Source of the DNA: Blastomussa wellsi
Taxonomy: Eukaryota; Cnidaria; Anthozoa; Scleractinia; Plerogyridae
NCBI GenBank assembly: GCA_947652115.1
Contig: OX393572.1
Location: 4,981,060 to 5,045,059 of the forward strand
DNA: 64,000 nt
Direction: 5' to 3'
Both the position numbers and the translations under genes were made by a program. Of this stretch, positions 28,427 to 39,293 are shown piece after piece. The notes under the pieces are model-generated. The model searched no databases. It saw nothing but the letters and a program-made list of their open reading frames with translations, and was not told the origin of the DNA. Positions within the stretch are counted from its first letter, which is position 1, and the number at the start of each line of letters is the position of its first letter.

Positions 28427-29155
28427 TTCCGGTTTGTCTGAGTCTTGTCTGAGTCATGACGTCACACGCGCGTATTTTCGTATGTGGTACACGTGTTTGG
28501 TTTATTTAGTTGACGTTTATGCTTAGTTCGCAATTTAACGGTTTCATTTATTTTTCGTTGTTTTCCTTATTACTTTTTCTTGTCAGTAACTGTGCTCACA
28601 TCGTGGGTGGCTCCACCTGAAATGTTCTGCAATTGGTGTAGGATTTAATGGAGCCGAAACCAATTGTGGAATTACAAGCATTTTAGGCATCCTACTGATG
28701 ATCTTTTACAGGAGCCAACATTGAGAATGTGGTCTGTCCCCTTTGAATTTGCTATTGTTAGAGTGCCTGTGCGTTCTAAGGACGTCCTTTCAGTGGCTGT
28801 AAGTAACTATTTTTACTTTTATCCCCAGTCTAAACGTGTCCGTTTTCGTTTGAAAACGCAACTTTCTTTGCGGTCGGTCCACATGTATCCGATGAAAACG
28901 GTGCCCGAAAACGCACCTTTTGGAAAATGCTGTCCACGAGAGGAAATTTTTGAAAGCGCCGTTTTTGTGTTTTCGTTTGGATGAAAAATACAACTTTGCA
29001 AAAATGATGGCTTAACAACATAGGCTCCAGCTTACCCCGCGCGATAGCCTTAATTTTGACAGAAGTACAAAACTACAGAAGTATAGTTATGACTACCCTT
29101 GAGCCTTAATTTTGCCCTGAATATCTTCCCAGTTTTTGTCTCACTGCTCCAAAAG

Positions 29156-29345
29156 TGTGGCTTCATAGCTCAGTTGGTCGCGGAGGTCACGGGTTCGAAT
29201 TCCGTTGTAGTCCTGATTTTTTTCAGGCTTCTTTAATTATTCCAATTGCGTAAATTGGAAATTTACTGTGATGATAATTTCTCACTTTCATCTACCCCGT
29301 AGTTCAAGATATGAATTCGTTAATGTACTTTACGCCATAAATTAA
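29156..29345 (+). mobile_element. tRNA-derived SINE (family B)
   Basis: The head has an A-box-like TAGCTCAGTTGGTCG and a B box GGTTCGAATTCC, then GTTGTAGTCCTGATTTTTTT, the CAGG hairpin and a body ending in CATCTACCCCGTAGTTCAAG and ATGAATTCG. The anticodon-arm region between the boxes is deleted, so it cannot be a functional tRNA. Confidence 0.7.
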
Positions 29346-29954
29346 ATAAATGTACATGAATTCATCTGAAATCTGTATTTAAAACACACTAGTTTTACAA
29401 TACCTCGAGGTTAAAATTCATCACTGGGATCATCGTCCTTGACTGACCACTTCGATACGGCAGTGCACCTTAGATAAAGGAAACGGGACAGATGTTATTC
29501 AACTAAATCATTTACGTGAGGGCTCGATCGCAGGAGGCTCACAAATTGCCGGGAGGTGAATAGTAAAGGTTATCCCATGTTTGAATAGCCAATCAGCGCG
29601 CACCAAGAACGTTATCCACTGTTTTAGTATATACTAAATTAATTTATTATGAAAATTCTGATCGATTTCCAAAACCGGTATGGATCCGCGCCTGATGTTT
29701 CTGCTTGCTTTTTGGCAACGTTTTGGCAACCTTTGTTATCAAAAGGCCAGTTAAAATGCAAGAACTTGCTGTTCATTCACAGTTTGAGACTTTGTGAAAT
29801 TCCCATGAGACTGAATGATGAATTACACAATTAGCTGGACAGTGGTTCAAATACAAGGCAGTAAAAAGTTTTTGTTTTCTACCTTGATTCCAGAGATATT
29901 CACGTTTTTGTATCATGCAAGTTAGATAACTGATGGCATCATAAATAGTTCCTG

Positions 29955-30300
29955 TATTCGCCATTTCCACATCTCCCATAATACACCTTGTTTGTCCCCA
30001 AAAATTTTGCATAAGCATTGTCTTAAGCAGTTTCTCTTTGGGCATCAGCGTACAAAGAAGTTAGTGTCCGATAGCCCGGGACTAGTGGATTTTGCCATCA
30101 GGCTAGTGGATTTTATCCCTCACTTGGCCAACAGGCAAGTGAAAGTTTTCACTAATTAATTAATGAATTAATTCATCACACTTCTAGTGGAAATTACCTC
30201 CGGGCTAGTACATCCTGGCTACAGGATGAAAATTGAACTTCTTTGTACCCTGGGGAATGCAAAGTGTATTATGGGAGAAGTGGAATGGTGAATAGGGTCA
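29955..30300. mobile_element. Palindromic repeat with a nested element
   Basis: The outer arms carry CTCCCATAATACACCTTG (about 29971-29989) and the inverted GTGTATTATGGGAGA (about 30263). On the minus strand the left arm reads ATGCTTATGCAAAATTTTTG and on into GGGGACAAACAAGG, which I recall as part of a very abundant cnidarian dispersed repeat. A protein-like minus-strand frame here (containing MQNFWGQTRCIMGD) is this repeat, not a gene. The palindrome centre is occupied by the element at 30046-30252. Confidence 0.6.
30046..30252. mobile_element. 207-bp MITE with CAGNGTACAAAGAAGTT ends
   Basis: 17-bp terminal inverted repeats (CAGCGTACAAAGAAGTT at the left, inverted AACTTCTTTGTACCCTG at the right) with one mismatch. 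The interior has repeated GGGCTAGTGGATTTT and an AT-rich ATTAATTAATGAATTAATT centre. Flanks GGGCAT / GGGAAT may be a decayed duplication. Confidence 0.7.
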
Positions 30301-30445
30301 AAACACAAAATGAAGAATATCTCAACAAACAATGACACAATACAGATGAAACTTGGCACCAGTATTGTACCCTAAGAAATATGCCACATGACGCTTATGT
30401 TGCTTGATTCCAGTCTCTTTACTCTTTAAGAGTATTGTAATTTGT

Positions 30446-30763
30446 GGCTCCCCTATAAAAATGACGTGAGTGTTTGTTGCACCTCTTCAGAGGTAAAATT
30501 GATGGATTGGTACTGTTTCGGGGTACTTAAACCTAAAATCTCCCCCGCTAGAGTTGTCGTGGTACCTGTTAGGGTACTGAGCCAAGAAATGACAGGAACT
30601 GTGCCTGACTCCGTTGATTTTTATTTGAAGTTTTTGTTTATGTGGTACCTTTTAGGGTAGTAAATTTTGGGGGACCATACCCACTAATCAAGATTCTGGT
30701 ACCTTTTAAGGGTTCTTGCAAAATTTCCAAAGAACACCCCTGCCATTTTTATAGGGGTGTCTC
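30446..30763. mobile_element. MITE with CCCCTATAAAAATG ends
   Basis: CCCCTATAAAAATG at the left and the inverted CATTTTTATAGGGG at the right. Internally, GGTACCTTTTAGGGT-type motifs occur several times in both orientations. Short frames across it are not genes. Confidence 0.65.
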
Positions 30764-31033
30764 CCTCCACACACACACACACAGAGGGTGATGCACCATA
30801 AATTGGAGTTCATGGACTGTGTCAATATTTTTCAATATATTGTTTTGCAATTATAATCTTGCCTATGATAAGTAAAGTTCATATTTTTGTCAAACAGACC
30901 AAGTAGTTAGATCTGTAAAGTGCTCTAGAAGCTACATCTATCACCATGAATGCCCAGCAGCACTGAAGAAACATGGCAGGGATAAAATAATATAGAAAGC
31001 ATACAGTTACAGTAAACTGTGGTAAATGGTCTA

Positions 31034-31196
31034 TCATAGACCTTTCCCAAATTTGCTTCAGTAATTACAAACAATGGTTTCAAGTCAAGGTTGGGGTGGG
31101 CAAAAATACAGCAAATGTACGAAACTATTCACCCCAGCCTCGACTTTAAACTTTTGTCCATGCGCATTGAAGCGCAATGCAGGAAAGGTCTATTGA
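31034..31196. mobile_element. Small MITE with ATAGACCTTTCC ends
   Basis: ATAGACCTTTCC at the left end pairs with GGAAAGGTCTATT at the right end, about 160 bp apart. The subterminal repeats also pair (AAATTTGC / GCAATGC, imperfect). Confidence 0.55.
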
Positions 31197-31257
31197 GGGT
31201 TTAAGGGCTAGAAACCTTTTAACCTGAATAAATTAACTAGTAATTTTGTAAAATTTA

Positions 31258-31420
31258 CAGTGGCGGATCCAGACTTCTTTCGAAGGTGGGGGCCCAAAAA
31301 ATGTTCCAGCCCTTCGGACCATAAATTAAGATGGGGCCCAAAAACTTTTCCAGCTCTTTAGGCCTTAAAATTTTTGCCCATAATAGGGGGGCCTGGGCCC
31401 CTCCCCTAGATCCACCACTG
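31258..31420. mobile_element. 163-bp hAT-like MITE, CAGTGGCGGATCC ends
   Basis: The left end CAGTGGCGGATCCAG and right end CTAGATCCACCACTG are inverted repeats. ATTTA flanks both sides (31253-31257, 31421-31425). A second left end of the same family (CAGTGGCGGATCCAG) lies at about 35372. Confidence 0.75.
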
Positions 31421-31719
31421 ATTTACATGTAAAAGTCTCTCTGCATTTGGTGAAGTGTCTCATACCGCTTATAACAAGCACCCACTTAGGAGAGAGACCC
31501 ATTATAAAACTAAATAATCTTCCCAAAAATACAAATGTAATTAATGATACACCAGTCCAAAAACTTTCATTGCCAAGGGAAGACTGAGATAATTAAGCAT
31601 CCAATTCAATTGAATAATTTACCACTTTTTTGATATTATTGATTGTTTTATTTGTTTTTTGCAGGACCAACCAACCCACATTAACAAGATAAAAAAGTAA
31701 AATGGACATGAAAGAATTT

Positions 31720-31814
31720 CAATAGGCCACTTCCGAGTGCCCTTTTCCCTCTGTTTCAAAACAAGTCTAAGTGCGAAACTATTCAAATGGAAATGACTCG
31801 GAAATGGCCTATTG
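31720..31814. mobile_element. 95-bp palindromic MITE
   Basis: 18-bp arms CAATAGGCCACTTCCGAG and CTCGGAAATGGCCTATTG with one mismatch. The short centre contains TCTGTTTCAAAACAAGTCTA. It looks like an internally deleted copy of a longer family. Confidence 0.65.
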
Positions 31815-31994
31815 GGTGGCCAAAATGTGGCTCTTACTCTGTGTACCACATGCAAATGTGTCACATTGTTTAACTTTTGTTCTTTGTTCTCATCTTTTGT
31901 TTCTTTTGTTTTACGTCATCTGTGTCTGGTACACAAAGAAGGAGTCCAAAATATACATAAGGCCAAAAGTTTGTCTTTGAGCCAACTTGCTATT

Positions 31995-32277
31995 CAAGCT
32001 GGAGCTTTTCCCAGTTTCCCAGCATGAAGTGACTAGAAGTGTTTGTACTCCCCCCTGGATGGGATGCTAGTCCATCACAGGGTTACCCCCCACCCCGGGC
32101 ATTGAATTTGCTGGTAGCCATTTATACACCAGGGTGGAGAGATGCTGTGACTATGAGAGTAAAGTGTCTTGCCCAAGAACACAACACAGTGACCCCAAGC
32201 AGGGCTCAAGCCTGGACCTCTCAATCTGAAGTCCAGCACACTAACCATTACTCCATCATGCTTCCCACAAGTGTACG
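31995..32277 (-). mobile_element. tRNA-derived SINE (family A), near full length
   Basis: Read on the minus strand: head GGTTAGTGTGCTGGACTTCA with a B-box-like GGCTTGAGCCC, then TTCTTGGGCAAGACACTTTA, CTCCACCCTGGTGTATAAAT, GGGTAACCCTGTGATGGACT, AGCATCCCATCCAGG and TAGTCACTTCATGCT. This is the most complete copy of the family in the window. Confidence 0.75.
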
Positions 32278-32460
32278 TAAAGACCAAGCAATTTCTCAGT
32301 TTTTTACACAAAACGATACTAAGGCATCTTCAGGGACTTGTGTCCGACTCAGTCAGCATTTTGATCAGACAAAACTGTAGTGATGTCAGATGTCATATTA
32401 CAGTACTACTCGATAACAATGGAAGGCAAAGAAAATTGTCTGGACATTCTGCCTGACCAT

Positions 32461-32630
32461 AGCTGCATACCTGGCAAGTCTCCCGGTTTTCCTGGGAGTC
32501 TCCAAGTTTTTCATCAAATCTCCTGGTTTCTCCTGGTTTAGTGCTCTTATTTGAGCTGTTTTTGATCAGAAATGCAAAGATTTCTAGATTTCTAGATTTT
32601 TGTACTCTGGGGGTTGGCAGGTATGCAGCT
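32461..32630. mobile_element. MITE with AGCTGCATACCTG ends
   Basis: AGCTGCATACCTGGCAA at the left and the inverted TTGGCAGGTATGCAGCT at the right, with one difference. Inside are three TCTCC(C/T)GGTTT-type repeats. Confidence 0.65.
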
Positions 32631-33808
32631 GGGATTTCATTGGCATCTATAAAACAAACAGCTACAATCTGTTGCAGGGAAGTAGGTAAAGCATACCGAC
32701 AGGCTGGAAAAATAACTATTGTGGCTGTTGACCGACATACAATCTAGACCAAAAAAGGCACATCACATTGTATACCAAGAGTTCAGCCTTTAGTTTCTTG
32801 ATGATTTAACATTTCAATCACTTAATCAAACATTCAATAATTATTAATCTAATTCAATCGAACTTTAATATCAAACTCAACTGATTAGGGAGATTAAGAT
32901 TGAATAGTTCGACTGAGTTCGATTGGGATGTTTAGGGTGAACTGTGCTTTATTTGCGTGTTTGCCATAAAGTGAGAGTTGTCTCGAAGATGCTTGATTCT
33001 TCTTAAAGAGAAATCGCACTGCAGGAAAGCAGCCGCAAATCAGTTATGTAGCCGCTCATTTTGGCTGCCTTCTGTAAGCTAAGAATAAGGAATACAAATG
33101 TATTCGACTATTATAAAAACTCTCACTACCAGTATCTGCAAGGTTTTTCTGAGCCACTTTTTGAGGACCATCGAAGTAGATCTGACACACCAGGGACAGT
33201 GACAGCGATCTGAACGATGCCAGATTTAAATTTCATTTTAGAATTGAATAAAAAGCGAATAAATACTAAAACAAGTTAATTCAAAAGCGAGTTGGAATAC
33301 AGCAATAACATACCTTTCACAGCTATGTTTTTAGCCGTTAATTCCGCGGCTAAGTTTTAAAAGATGAACATGAATTTTTGTAAGCCAAAGTTGCGAACTC
33401 TTTCTGTTCAACATTTCCCGCTGTTTTCTTTGTACGAAAACTCCCGGATATTCGGCCCAGACCTTCTCAGCACTTCTCTGTCCTTCCCAGGGCCTCTCCA
33501 AAGTCGTTGGTTCCTTGCAGGTTGTTCATTTCCTCTTTTATTTCTTTTGCATTCGCACCAATTATCAGTTTTTTGCTAATTCACGCTAGCTTGGTTAACA
33601 AGCACGGTAAAAGAAGAACTCATGCATATAGCCCTGTTTGCTCTCCTCGACTGGCCTGGCCTGCGTGGTACGGTTTTTTTTTTTTTCTGTTTTTTTTTTT
33701 CTGGTGGTCCGGCCATAAATAGGCTACGTATATACCTCTCGCATCCCTCTCGCATTTTTCACTCCTCACTTATAGACCCTTATAGCTCCTTCGCAGACTT
33801 TCTATTGG

Positions 33809-33865
33809 CTCGTCACGCAATCTTTTCTGCCTGTTAACAGTAAGGAGGAAAGATTGCGTGACGAG
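33809..33865. repeat. 57-bp inverted repeat
   Basis: CTCGTCACGCAATCTTTTC pairs with GAAAGATTGCGTGACGAG around a 20-bp loop with a GTTAAC centre. A possible MITE remnant; no target duplication seen. Confidence 0.55.
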
Positions 33866-34154
33866 AACGTACATGCCTTTCCTCCTTTCTAATATTTTTC
33901 CCTTCATTTCAAAAAGACGCACTACATCGAAGGTCAGTTACGTCCGATCGGAACTTTCTTTTGGTGGTTGTGTAAAAGCCTCACTGTAGAGTACATGTTA
34001 GAGTGCGCGCTGCGTGGCTACCCAATGCTAACAGCTGCGACGTACACGCCCAAAAGACGACAAAGACGTTTGTTTTTAACGGAAAAATTCTACTTCTGCG
34101 CACCGTCTGCCGTCGAGACTAAGAGAAGCCGCCCGTCGAGAGTGAAGCGAATAA

Positions 34155-34254
34155 ATATGGTAGCGCAAAATTTGGGCGCGGGAAGATGAGACGCGCCTGT
34201 CCAGCGCGACCCGTCTCGCACGTCAGCTCGCCCCAAAATTTGGCGCGACCATAT
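34155..34254. mobile_element. 100-bp MITE with ATATGGT ends
   Basis: Left arm ATATGGTAGCGCAAAATTTG and right arm CAAAATTTGGCGCGACCATAT are near-perfect inverted repeats. It abuts the next MITE at 34255. Confidence 0.6.
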
Positions 34255-34416
34255 TAGACTGTTCACAGCGCTCTATTTTTTCAACGCAAAAGTACGCGCG
34301 CGAGCAAAAAATACAGTGATTGAAGAGCTAGTGGGTGGGGGCGGGCGAGTCCAGTTCTCTCGCGATTCGCCAGTTGAGGAAAAATACGGAGAAATTAGCG
34401 GACTGTGAACAGTCTA
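34255..34416. mobile_element. TA-flanked MITE, TAGACTGTTCACAG ends
   Basis: TAGACTGTTCACAGCGCTC at the left and AGCGGACTGTGAACAGTCTA at the right. The interior has TTTTTTCAACGCAAAAG and a CTCTCGCGATTCGCC segment. A second copy in the opposite orientation lies at 36184-36341. TA at the ends fits Tc1/mariner mobilisation. Confidence 0.75.
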
Positions 34417-34455
34417 CGACCATATTTATTCGTTGTACACTCGACGGACTAAGGA

Positions 34456-34816
34456 ACCCGGGGGGGTACTCCCTTATATGGGTTATACGGGACGTACGGC
34501 TGGATAGGGTATGGTTTTTGACCCCTCAATCCTGAACAGGGTATATAATTCAAGCGGGTCTGTCCAAAGAGTCGTCCTGTACAGGGTAGTTTAAGCATAT
34601 CCGAAATCAGAAACGTATTTATGTAGCCGGTCATCAGTCAACATTACATCATTTTCAGGACTAGATATTAGCGCTATATAGTATTAAAAGAAACGCTTTC
34701 CCTTGGTCCTAAATGAGGTATGTGTTTGAGATGATTTTAGTCCTAAACAGGGTCAGGGTTTCGGACCTCCAGCGGCACCCCTTTACCCAAACATGGGTCA
34801 AGTACCCCCTCCCCCC
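34456..34816. mobile_element. Repeat with GGGGGTACTCCC ends
   Basis: The left end is GGGGGGGTACTCCCTTATAT and the right end is the degenerate inverted CATGGGTCAAGTACCCCCTC. Internal GGGTATGGTTTTTGACCC and ACAGGGTA motifs repeat. A decayed copy lies at about 53575-53990 (opposite orientation). An internal block at 34592-34663 recurs at 40625-40705. Confidence 0.65.
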
Positions 34817-35189
34817 TTTAGGCTAAGGAAAAAGGGGGCTGTCCGTAGCCTATGTACCGTTACGCGTTTGTTTTGTATGCGGAAATCATGTCGTGAATGT
34901 GCTACTTTCCCCTAGGTTTCTGAGAGATTTATTTAAGAATTCGACAAAATGTTAACCAAATGAAAGGCAAGCTCACTAATTTTGCCGCGTGCGCGCGCGT
35001 AAAGTTTGTCCTCGCTCTAAATGCTCACCCATTTCAAAACAGATCATAACCAAATCGCCTTATTGGTCGTTCACTGATGAGAATTTCGATATCAATGTTT
35101 TAGCGACATTTTAAATTTTATTTCGCTATTGTTTAAAACTGTTCCCACGAAAGGACTACTAAGGGACGAACCATTTTATTTTTGACGTG

Positions 35190-35205
35190 GGGGGGGGGGG
35201 GGGTT
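35190..35205. repeat. G16 homopolymer run
   Basis: A run of about 16 guanines just upstream of a degenerate hAT-like segment. Such runs are prone to length errors in assembly. Confidence 0.8.
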
Positions 35206-35457
35206 GGCCAAGAACAAAACAATTCCTGCACAAGAAAAAGCGGCCAAAAAATATCGTGCAGAGCGAGCCATGCGAAAAATTCTAGCAAACACTTTCAGCA
35301 TCAGTGCTCTCCTTATCAAAGAAAAGATGAAAATTAACAGTGAGTTGACAGAAAAAATGACAACATTAACAGTGGCGGATCCAGAAAATTTCCGCACGTA
35401 CGCACGCTTCAGCAATTTCGCGCAGACGGTAATCGGGCGGATAGGGTCTAAAAGTAC

Positions 35458-35578
35458 TCACGAGTGACCACGAATGACCACGAGTGACCACGAATGACCA
35501 CGAGTGACCACGAATGACCACGAGTGACCACGCGTGACCACGAATGACCACGAGTGACCACGAATGACCACGAGTGAA
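35458..35578 (+). repeat. Decamer tandem array, left foldback arm
   Basis: About twelve copies of CACGARTGAC, mostly alternating GAG and GAA forms so that the true period is 20 bp. The mirrored shorter array is at 37073-37145. Confidence 0.85.
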
Positions 35579-36183
35579 AATTCATTAAAATATTTCACTG
35601 ACATTGTAATTACGTCACCATTTCGTCACTTTATCCAAAATAGCTTTATTATCCCCAAATAAACCATTTTCGGAGAGTAAATTAACGTTTTTTCCTAAAC
35701 GGTGGGGTCTAGGAAGTAAGGGGGGGGAGCGAGGGGTGCTTGGTGTTAACTTCCCGTCACTTGTACCCTTTAATCCTGGTTTCCACCTACCTACCTCTTT
35801 TGCTGACCTCGGATAGTTTGCTGTTTGATCATTAGCTAGTGTTAAGTTAACCAACCGTTTCTTGGGTTTCCCACCACTTTGAGAGTCCTGCGCTATACAC
35901 TGCCCTCTTGCAAATAAAGCACTGAGTTCAGTAACCTTGTCATCTGATGGACATTGCTGCATTGGGCGACGAGATCAGACACAACGCTTTTCTACAAGAT
36001 GAATTAATGAAAATTTCTGACTGGCAGCACTGTGTGTTTGAATGGCTTCAGTTAAAGAAAAAAAATTTCTTTCTATAGTTTGTTTTCTGAACAAGGCAAA
36101 TTTCTCGCAAGAGACCCGAAGCTGGATTACCTTTATTGCAAATTTTGGGCAAAATGCCAAAACATTATTCATTCCCTTTTCGC

Positions 36184-36341
36184 TAGACTGTTCACAGTCC
36201 GCTATTTTTTCGTATTTTTCCTCGATCGGCGAACGCGGTGAATGAATCGCGAGAGAACTGGACTCCGGCGCTTCGCTCTCTGTTTTTTTGCTCGCGCGCT
36301 TTCTTTTGCGTTGAAAAAATAGAGCGGCTGTAAACAGTCTA
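36184..36341. mobile_element. TA-flanked MITE nested in the foldback element
   Basis: TAGACTGTTCACAGTCCGCT at the left and AGAGCGGCTGTAAACAGTCTA (21 bp arm, last 14 shown by the match CTGTAAACAGTCTA) at the right. Same family as 34255-34416 but in the reverse orientation. Confidence 0.7.
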
Positions 36342-36484
36342 CCTTTTCGCGAACGTGAGCCGCTAAATAATGGGGAAAGGAAATTATTGTGAATTGAATG
36401 AATCTATCCGAATGAATGAAATGACCGTGAATGTTCGAGGTCCGCGATCATTTTAAACAGTCCGCAACAGGTAAAACAATGCTT

Positions 36485-36630
36485 ATATTTTGCGTTTTTC
36501 ACGAAATCCGATCTGTAGAATTTTCGGTGTCCTCTGTCCACTTTCATCAGAGTAAAAAGAAAGTTCGTTGTTGCGAGCAAAAATTAGGCAAAAATTCTAC
36601 AGATCGGATTTAGTGAAAGACGCAAAATAT
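36485..36630. mobile_element. 146-bp palindromic MITE nested in the foldback element
   Basis: The arms run from ATATTTTGCGTTTTTCAC to CGATCTGTAGAATTTT and pair with their inverted copy ending GACGCAAAATAT, with few mismatches over about 40 bp. Confidence 0.7.
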
Positions 36631-37072
36631 GTCCACTACTACCGATCGCAATACTGGTTACAGTATTTTCAGTAAAACTATGCTGTTTAATTATATTTTT
36701 TTTATCTACTTATGGGTTTGTTGGTTTGTATATTTATTTATCATTTTTTATTTTTACACTCACTGCACTCTGTGTTTACGGAAAAGCAGCGGAAAATAGA
36801 AAGACAAAGAGAAAGCCAGGTTAAGTCAACAAAAGATGGATGAGACGAAGGTGGAAACCAGGATTAAATGTGATGACTGGAAGGTAAGACTACCCACCCT
36901 ACCCTCCTCTATCCTGTACTGGACCCCGCCCTTTACATGTAAGAAAATAAAACGTTAATTATTTACAAATTTTACTATCCGAAAATGGTTTATTTGGGGT
37001 TAATCAAGCTATTTTGATGAAGTAACGAAATAATACAATAATTACAATGTCAGTGAAACATTTTAATGAATT

Positions 37073-37145
37073 CTCACTCGTGGTCACTCGTGGTAACTCG
37101 TGGTCATTCGTGGTCACTCGTGGTCACTCGTGGTAACTCGTGAGT
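37073..37145 (-). repeat. Decamer tandem array, right foldback arm
   Basis: About seven copies of ACTCGTGGTC (inverse of CACGAGTGAC forms, with ACTCGTGGTA variants). It pairs with the array at 35458-35578. Confidence 0.85.
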
Positions 37146-37170
37146 ACTTTTAGACCCTATCAATCGGGCG

Positions 37171-37844
37171 CGGTACACCATTTTGAGTTTCTCAAGAACC
37201 AAACATTTACCCGATCAATTAACATCGTTAATCGATCCGAGCGAACAGGAAATTTGCGCATTCACACAAAGAAATTAGGTGTTTGTGTAACTAAATCTGC
37301 TGAACGCAAGCTTACAAAAGGTTGGGTTTGATAAGAAATCAGGACCCGTTGTAAAATCCAGAAGCTTCTTGTCAACTTTTTGGCTTTTTGATCGACTCAA
37401 CTCAGCAAAAATGGTCCGGATCAAGTATGTTTTATTGTTCGTGTAGCTTCAACAGTAGATCAACAGTGTTTGCCAAGTTGCCTTTGTTGCCGTAAGTGTG
37501 AAAAATAAAAACCCCTTTACTAATTATAGCCTGTGCTGTGATTTGTCGAAAGTTTAAAATCCAGGTCAACAAAGCTTGATACCTTTCAAAACAATGCGCG
37601 CCGTTTTGACACTCGATTCTGGCAAGTCCCGCCTTCTAATTGCGACAAACGGCCTTGTGACCAAAGAATTTCCGATTCTGTCGATTAGCCAACGCACGGG
37701 CCAATCAGAAGGCGAGATTTTGATTTGTAACAAACCGCTGTGACATTTTTCCCACATTTAGCCGTTCAACCAAACTCACTTGAAATTGTAAAGGGACAAT
37801 GCATGTTGTGTTCACAGAAATTTGATGTTCTCTAACGGGACGGT
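37171..37844. promoter_or_regulatory. Upstream region of Six4/5
   Basis: 670 bp between the foldback element and the Six4/5 start codon. No open frame of note. It must hold the promoter and 5' UTR of Six4/5 unless an upstream non-coding exon exists; no TATA box is obvious near the expected distance. Confidence 0.4.
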
Positions 37845-39293
37845 ATGGAAGAGTTCGAAAGCGTCACGCCAGGGAAAACTGAAGCTACAAGTTTAGCGTT
37901 TTCCACCGATCAAGTTGCTTGTGTATGCGATGCACTCAGACAGTCAGGAGATCTTGAACGGCTGGCTCGATTTCTTTGGTCACTCCCCCCAAATGAACTT
38001 CTAAGCGGGACAGAGAGTGTGCTAAAAGCTCGAGCTTTCGTCGCATTTCACCGAGGACGATTTCGCGAAGTGTACACGATCCTCGAAAGCCATGAATTCG
38101 ATCCGTCTTCCCACGAAATGCTTCAGGGTATGTGGTACAAAGCGCATTACTGCGAGGCCGAGAAGCTCAGAGGTAGAGAACTTGGTGCCGTAGACAAGTA
38201 CAGAATCAGACGGAAGTATCCGCTTCCACGGACAATTTGGGACGGCGAGGAAACCGTTTACTGCTTCAAGGAAAAATCACGGCAATTACTGAAGCAATGC
38301 TACGAGCAAAATCGTTACCCTACTCCGCAAGAGAAAAGGCTCATCGCTAAACAGACCGGATTAACGTTGAAGCAAGTCAGTAATTGGTTCAAGAATAGAA
38401 GACAACGCGATAGAATTCCCTCGAACAAAAGGTACGATCACACACGAATTAACTTTATGTGCGCACGGAAATGTATTATATTTGTTGTTTACCTACGTAT
38501 CTACGTTTGATAGATTTCAAAAGACAGTCGCTTGTGAATTTCGTGGGCTTGTTTTGGATAAGTGCTATGTAGTTTATTGCGGCGTGCCTTTCTTTTGGGT
38601 ATAATATATATCAAAATTGTCATCGATCCTTTTGTGTTGTAGAAATGGAATATGGAATTATGACGGAAACTCTCTAATCAGCTGAGATTTTCTACTATGA
38701 TAACTGTGTAACTTACACTGCTGTCTATTGAACTTTATTAATAGCCAGTTAATGTAAAGTTTCTGCAGGATATCTGAAAAAGAACCGGGCTAGCTTGTTA
38801 GGAGCCTTCAAAAAATTCCCACCGCAAAGTTTGCCTTGAAATCTCAGCTTTGTTATTTTTAAGAGTGGCAATAAGCTATCGAAGCCAAACAGCTGGGCTG
38901 AAAATGACCCTTTCCATTACGATACAACGTATTTACTCTTTTATGTGTATTCAATATTCGTGATCATGTTACGCAAATGTAAACTAACATTGCCCTGTTT
39001 CCTGGTGTTTATTTCATAGCGACGAGTCACTCAGGAACAGCATGGATTCTATCGGACCAGAATCTCCCGTTGGCGACGTTCATGAAAGCATTTTGGGTGG
39101 AAATGGAGAATCGGAGGATGACGGCATTCCACCGCCGTTAACCAAAACAGAACAAGAGTTATTAAATAACTGTTTGTATCCTTCTTCGAATCTGAACGCC
39201 TCAAACGAGACAGTACAACTTGTGTGCGTCGAAATGCCGACCACTGGGGAACTAAACCAAGAAGTCATTGTTGTGAAAAAGGAGCAATTTTGA
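37845..39293 (+). CDS. six4/5: Six4/5 homeobox transcription factor, two exons
   Basis: SIX-class homeodomain protein of the Six4/5 group, a nuclear transcription factor that in other animals works with Eya in mesoderm, muscle and sensory development. Exon 1 is 37845-38431 (donor AAAAG|GTACGA) and exon 2 is 39020-39293 (acceptor TTATTTCATAG). The split codon AG|C gives Ser, so the frame continues [14 protein letters not shown] to a stop after KKEQF, 286 residues in all. The SIX domain is about 17-130 and the homeodomain about 131-190, with [10 protein letters not shown] at 181-190. [20 protein letters not shown] with [11 protein letters not shown] is diagnostic for Six4/5. The tail is acidic and has LTKTEQELL and [10 protein letters not shown], and is much shorter than in vertebrate Six4. 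Confidence 0.93.

Larger units (their letters stand above)
35440..37161. mobile_element. 1.7-kb foldback (MULE-like) element with 9-bp target duplication
   Basis: The ends are GATAGGGTCTAAAAGTACTC and its exact inverted match. Perfect 9-bp direct repeats AATCGGGCG flank it (35431-35439 and 37162-37170). Each arm starts with a tandem decamer array (CACGAGTGAC / CACGAATGAC, about 12 units at the left and about 7 at the right) and continues in inverted homology for roughly 350 bp, including CCCAAATAAACCATTTTCGG and TTTAATCCTGGTTTCCACCT. Tandemly repeated inverted termini and a 9-bp duplication are hallmarks of foldback and Mutator-type elements. No transposase frame is present, so it is non-autonomous. 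Two further MITEs sit inside (36184-36341, 36485-36630). Confidence 0.85.

Noticed and set aside
29156..29230. tRNA gene
   Set aside because: A and B boxes are present, but the anticodon arm is missing and a SINE body follows.
29773..30045. Protein-like minus-strand frame with a GT donor
   Set aside because: The sequence matches the inverted arm of a palindromic dispersed repeat, whose mirror copy lies at about 30260.
35458..35578. CRISPR-like array
   Set aside because: Units are contiguous 10/20-bp tandem repeats without unique spacers, in a eukaryotic foldback element.
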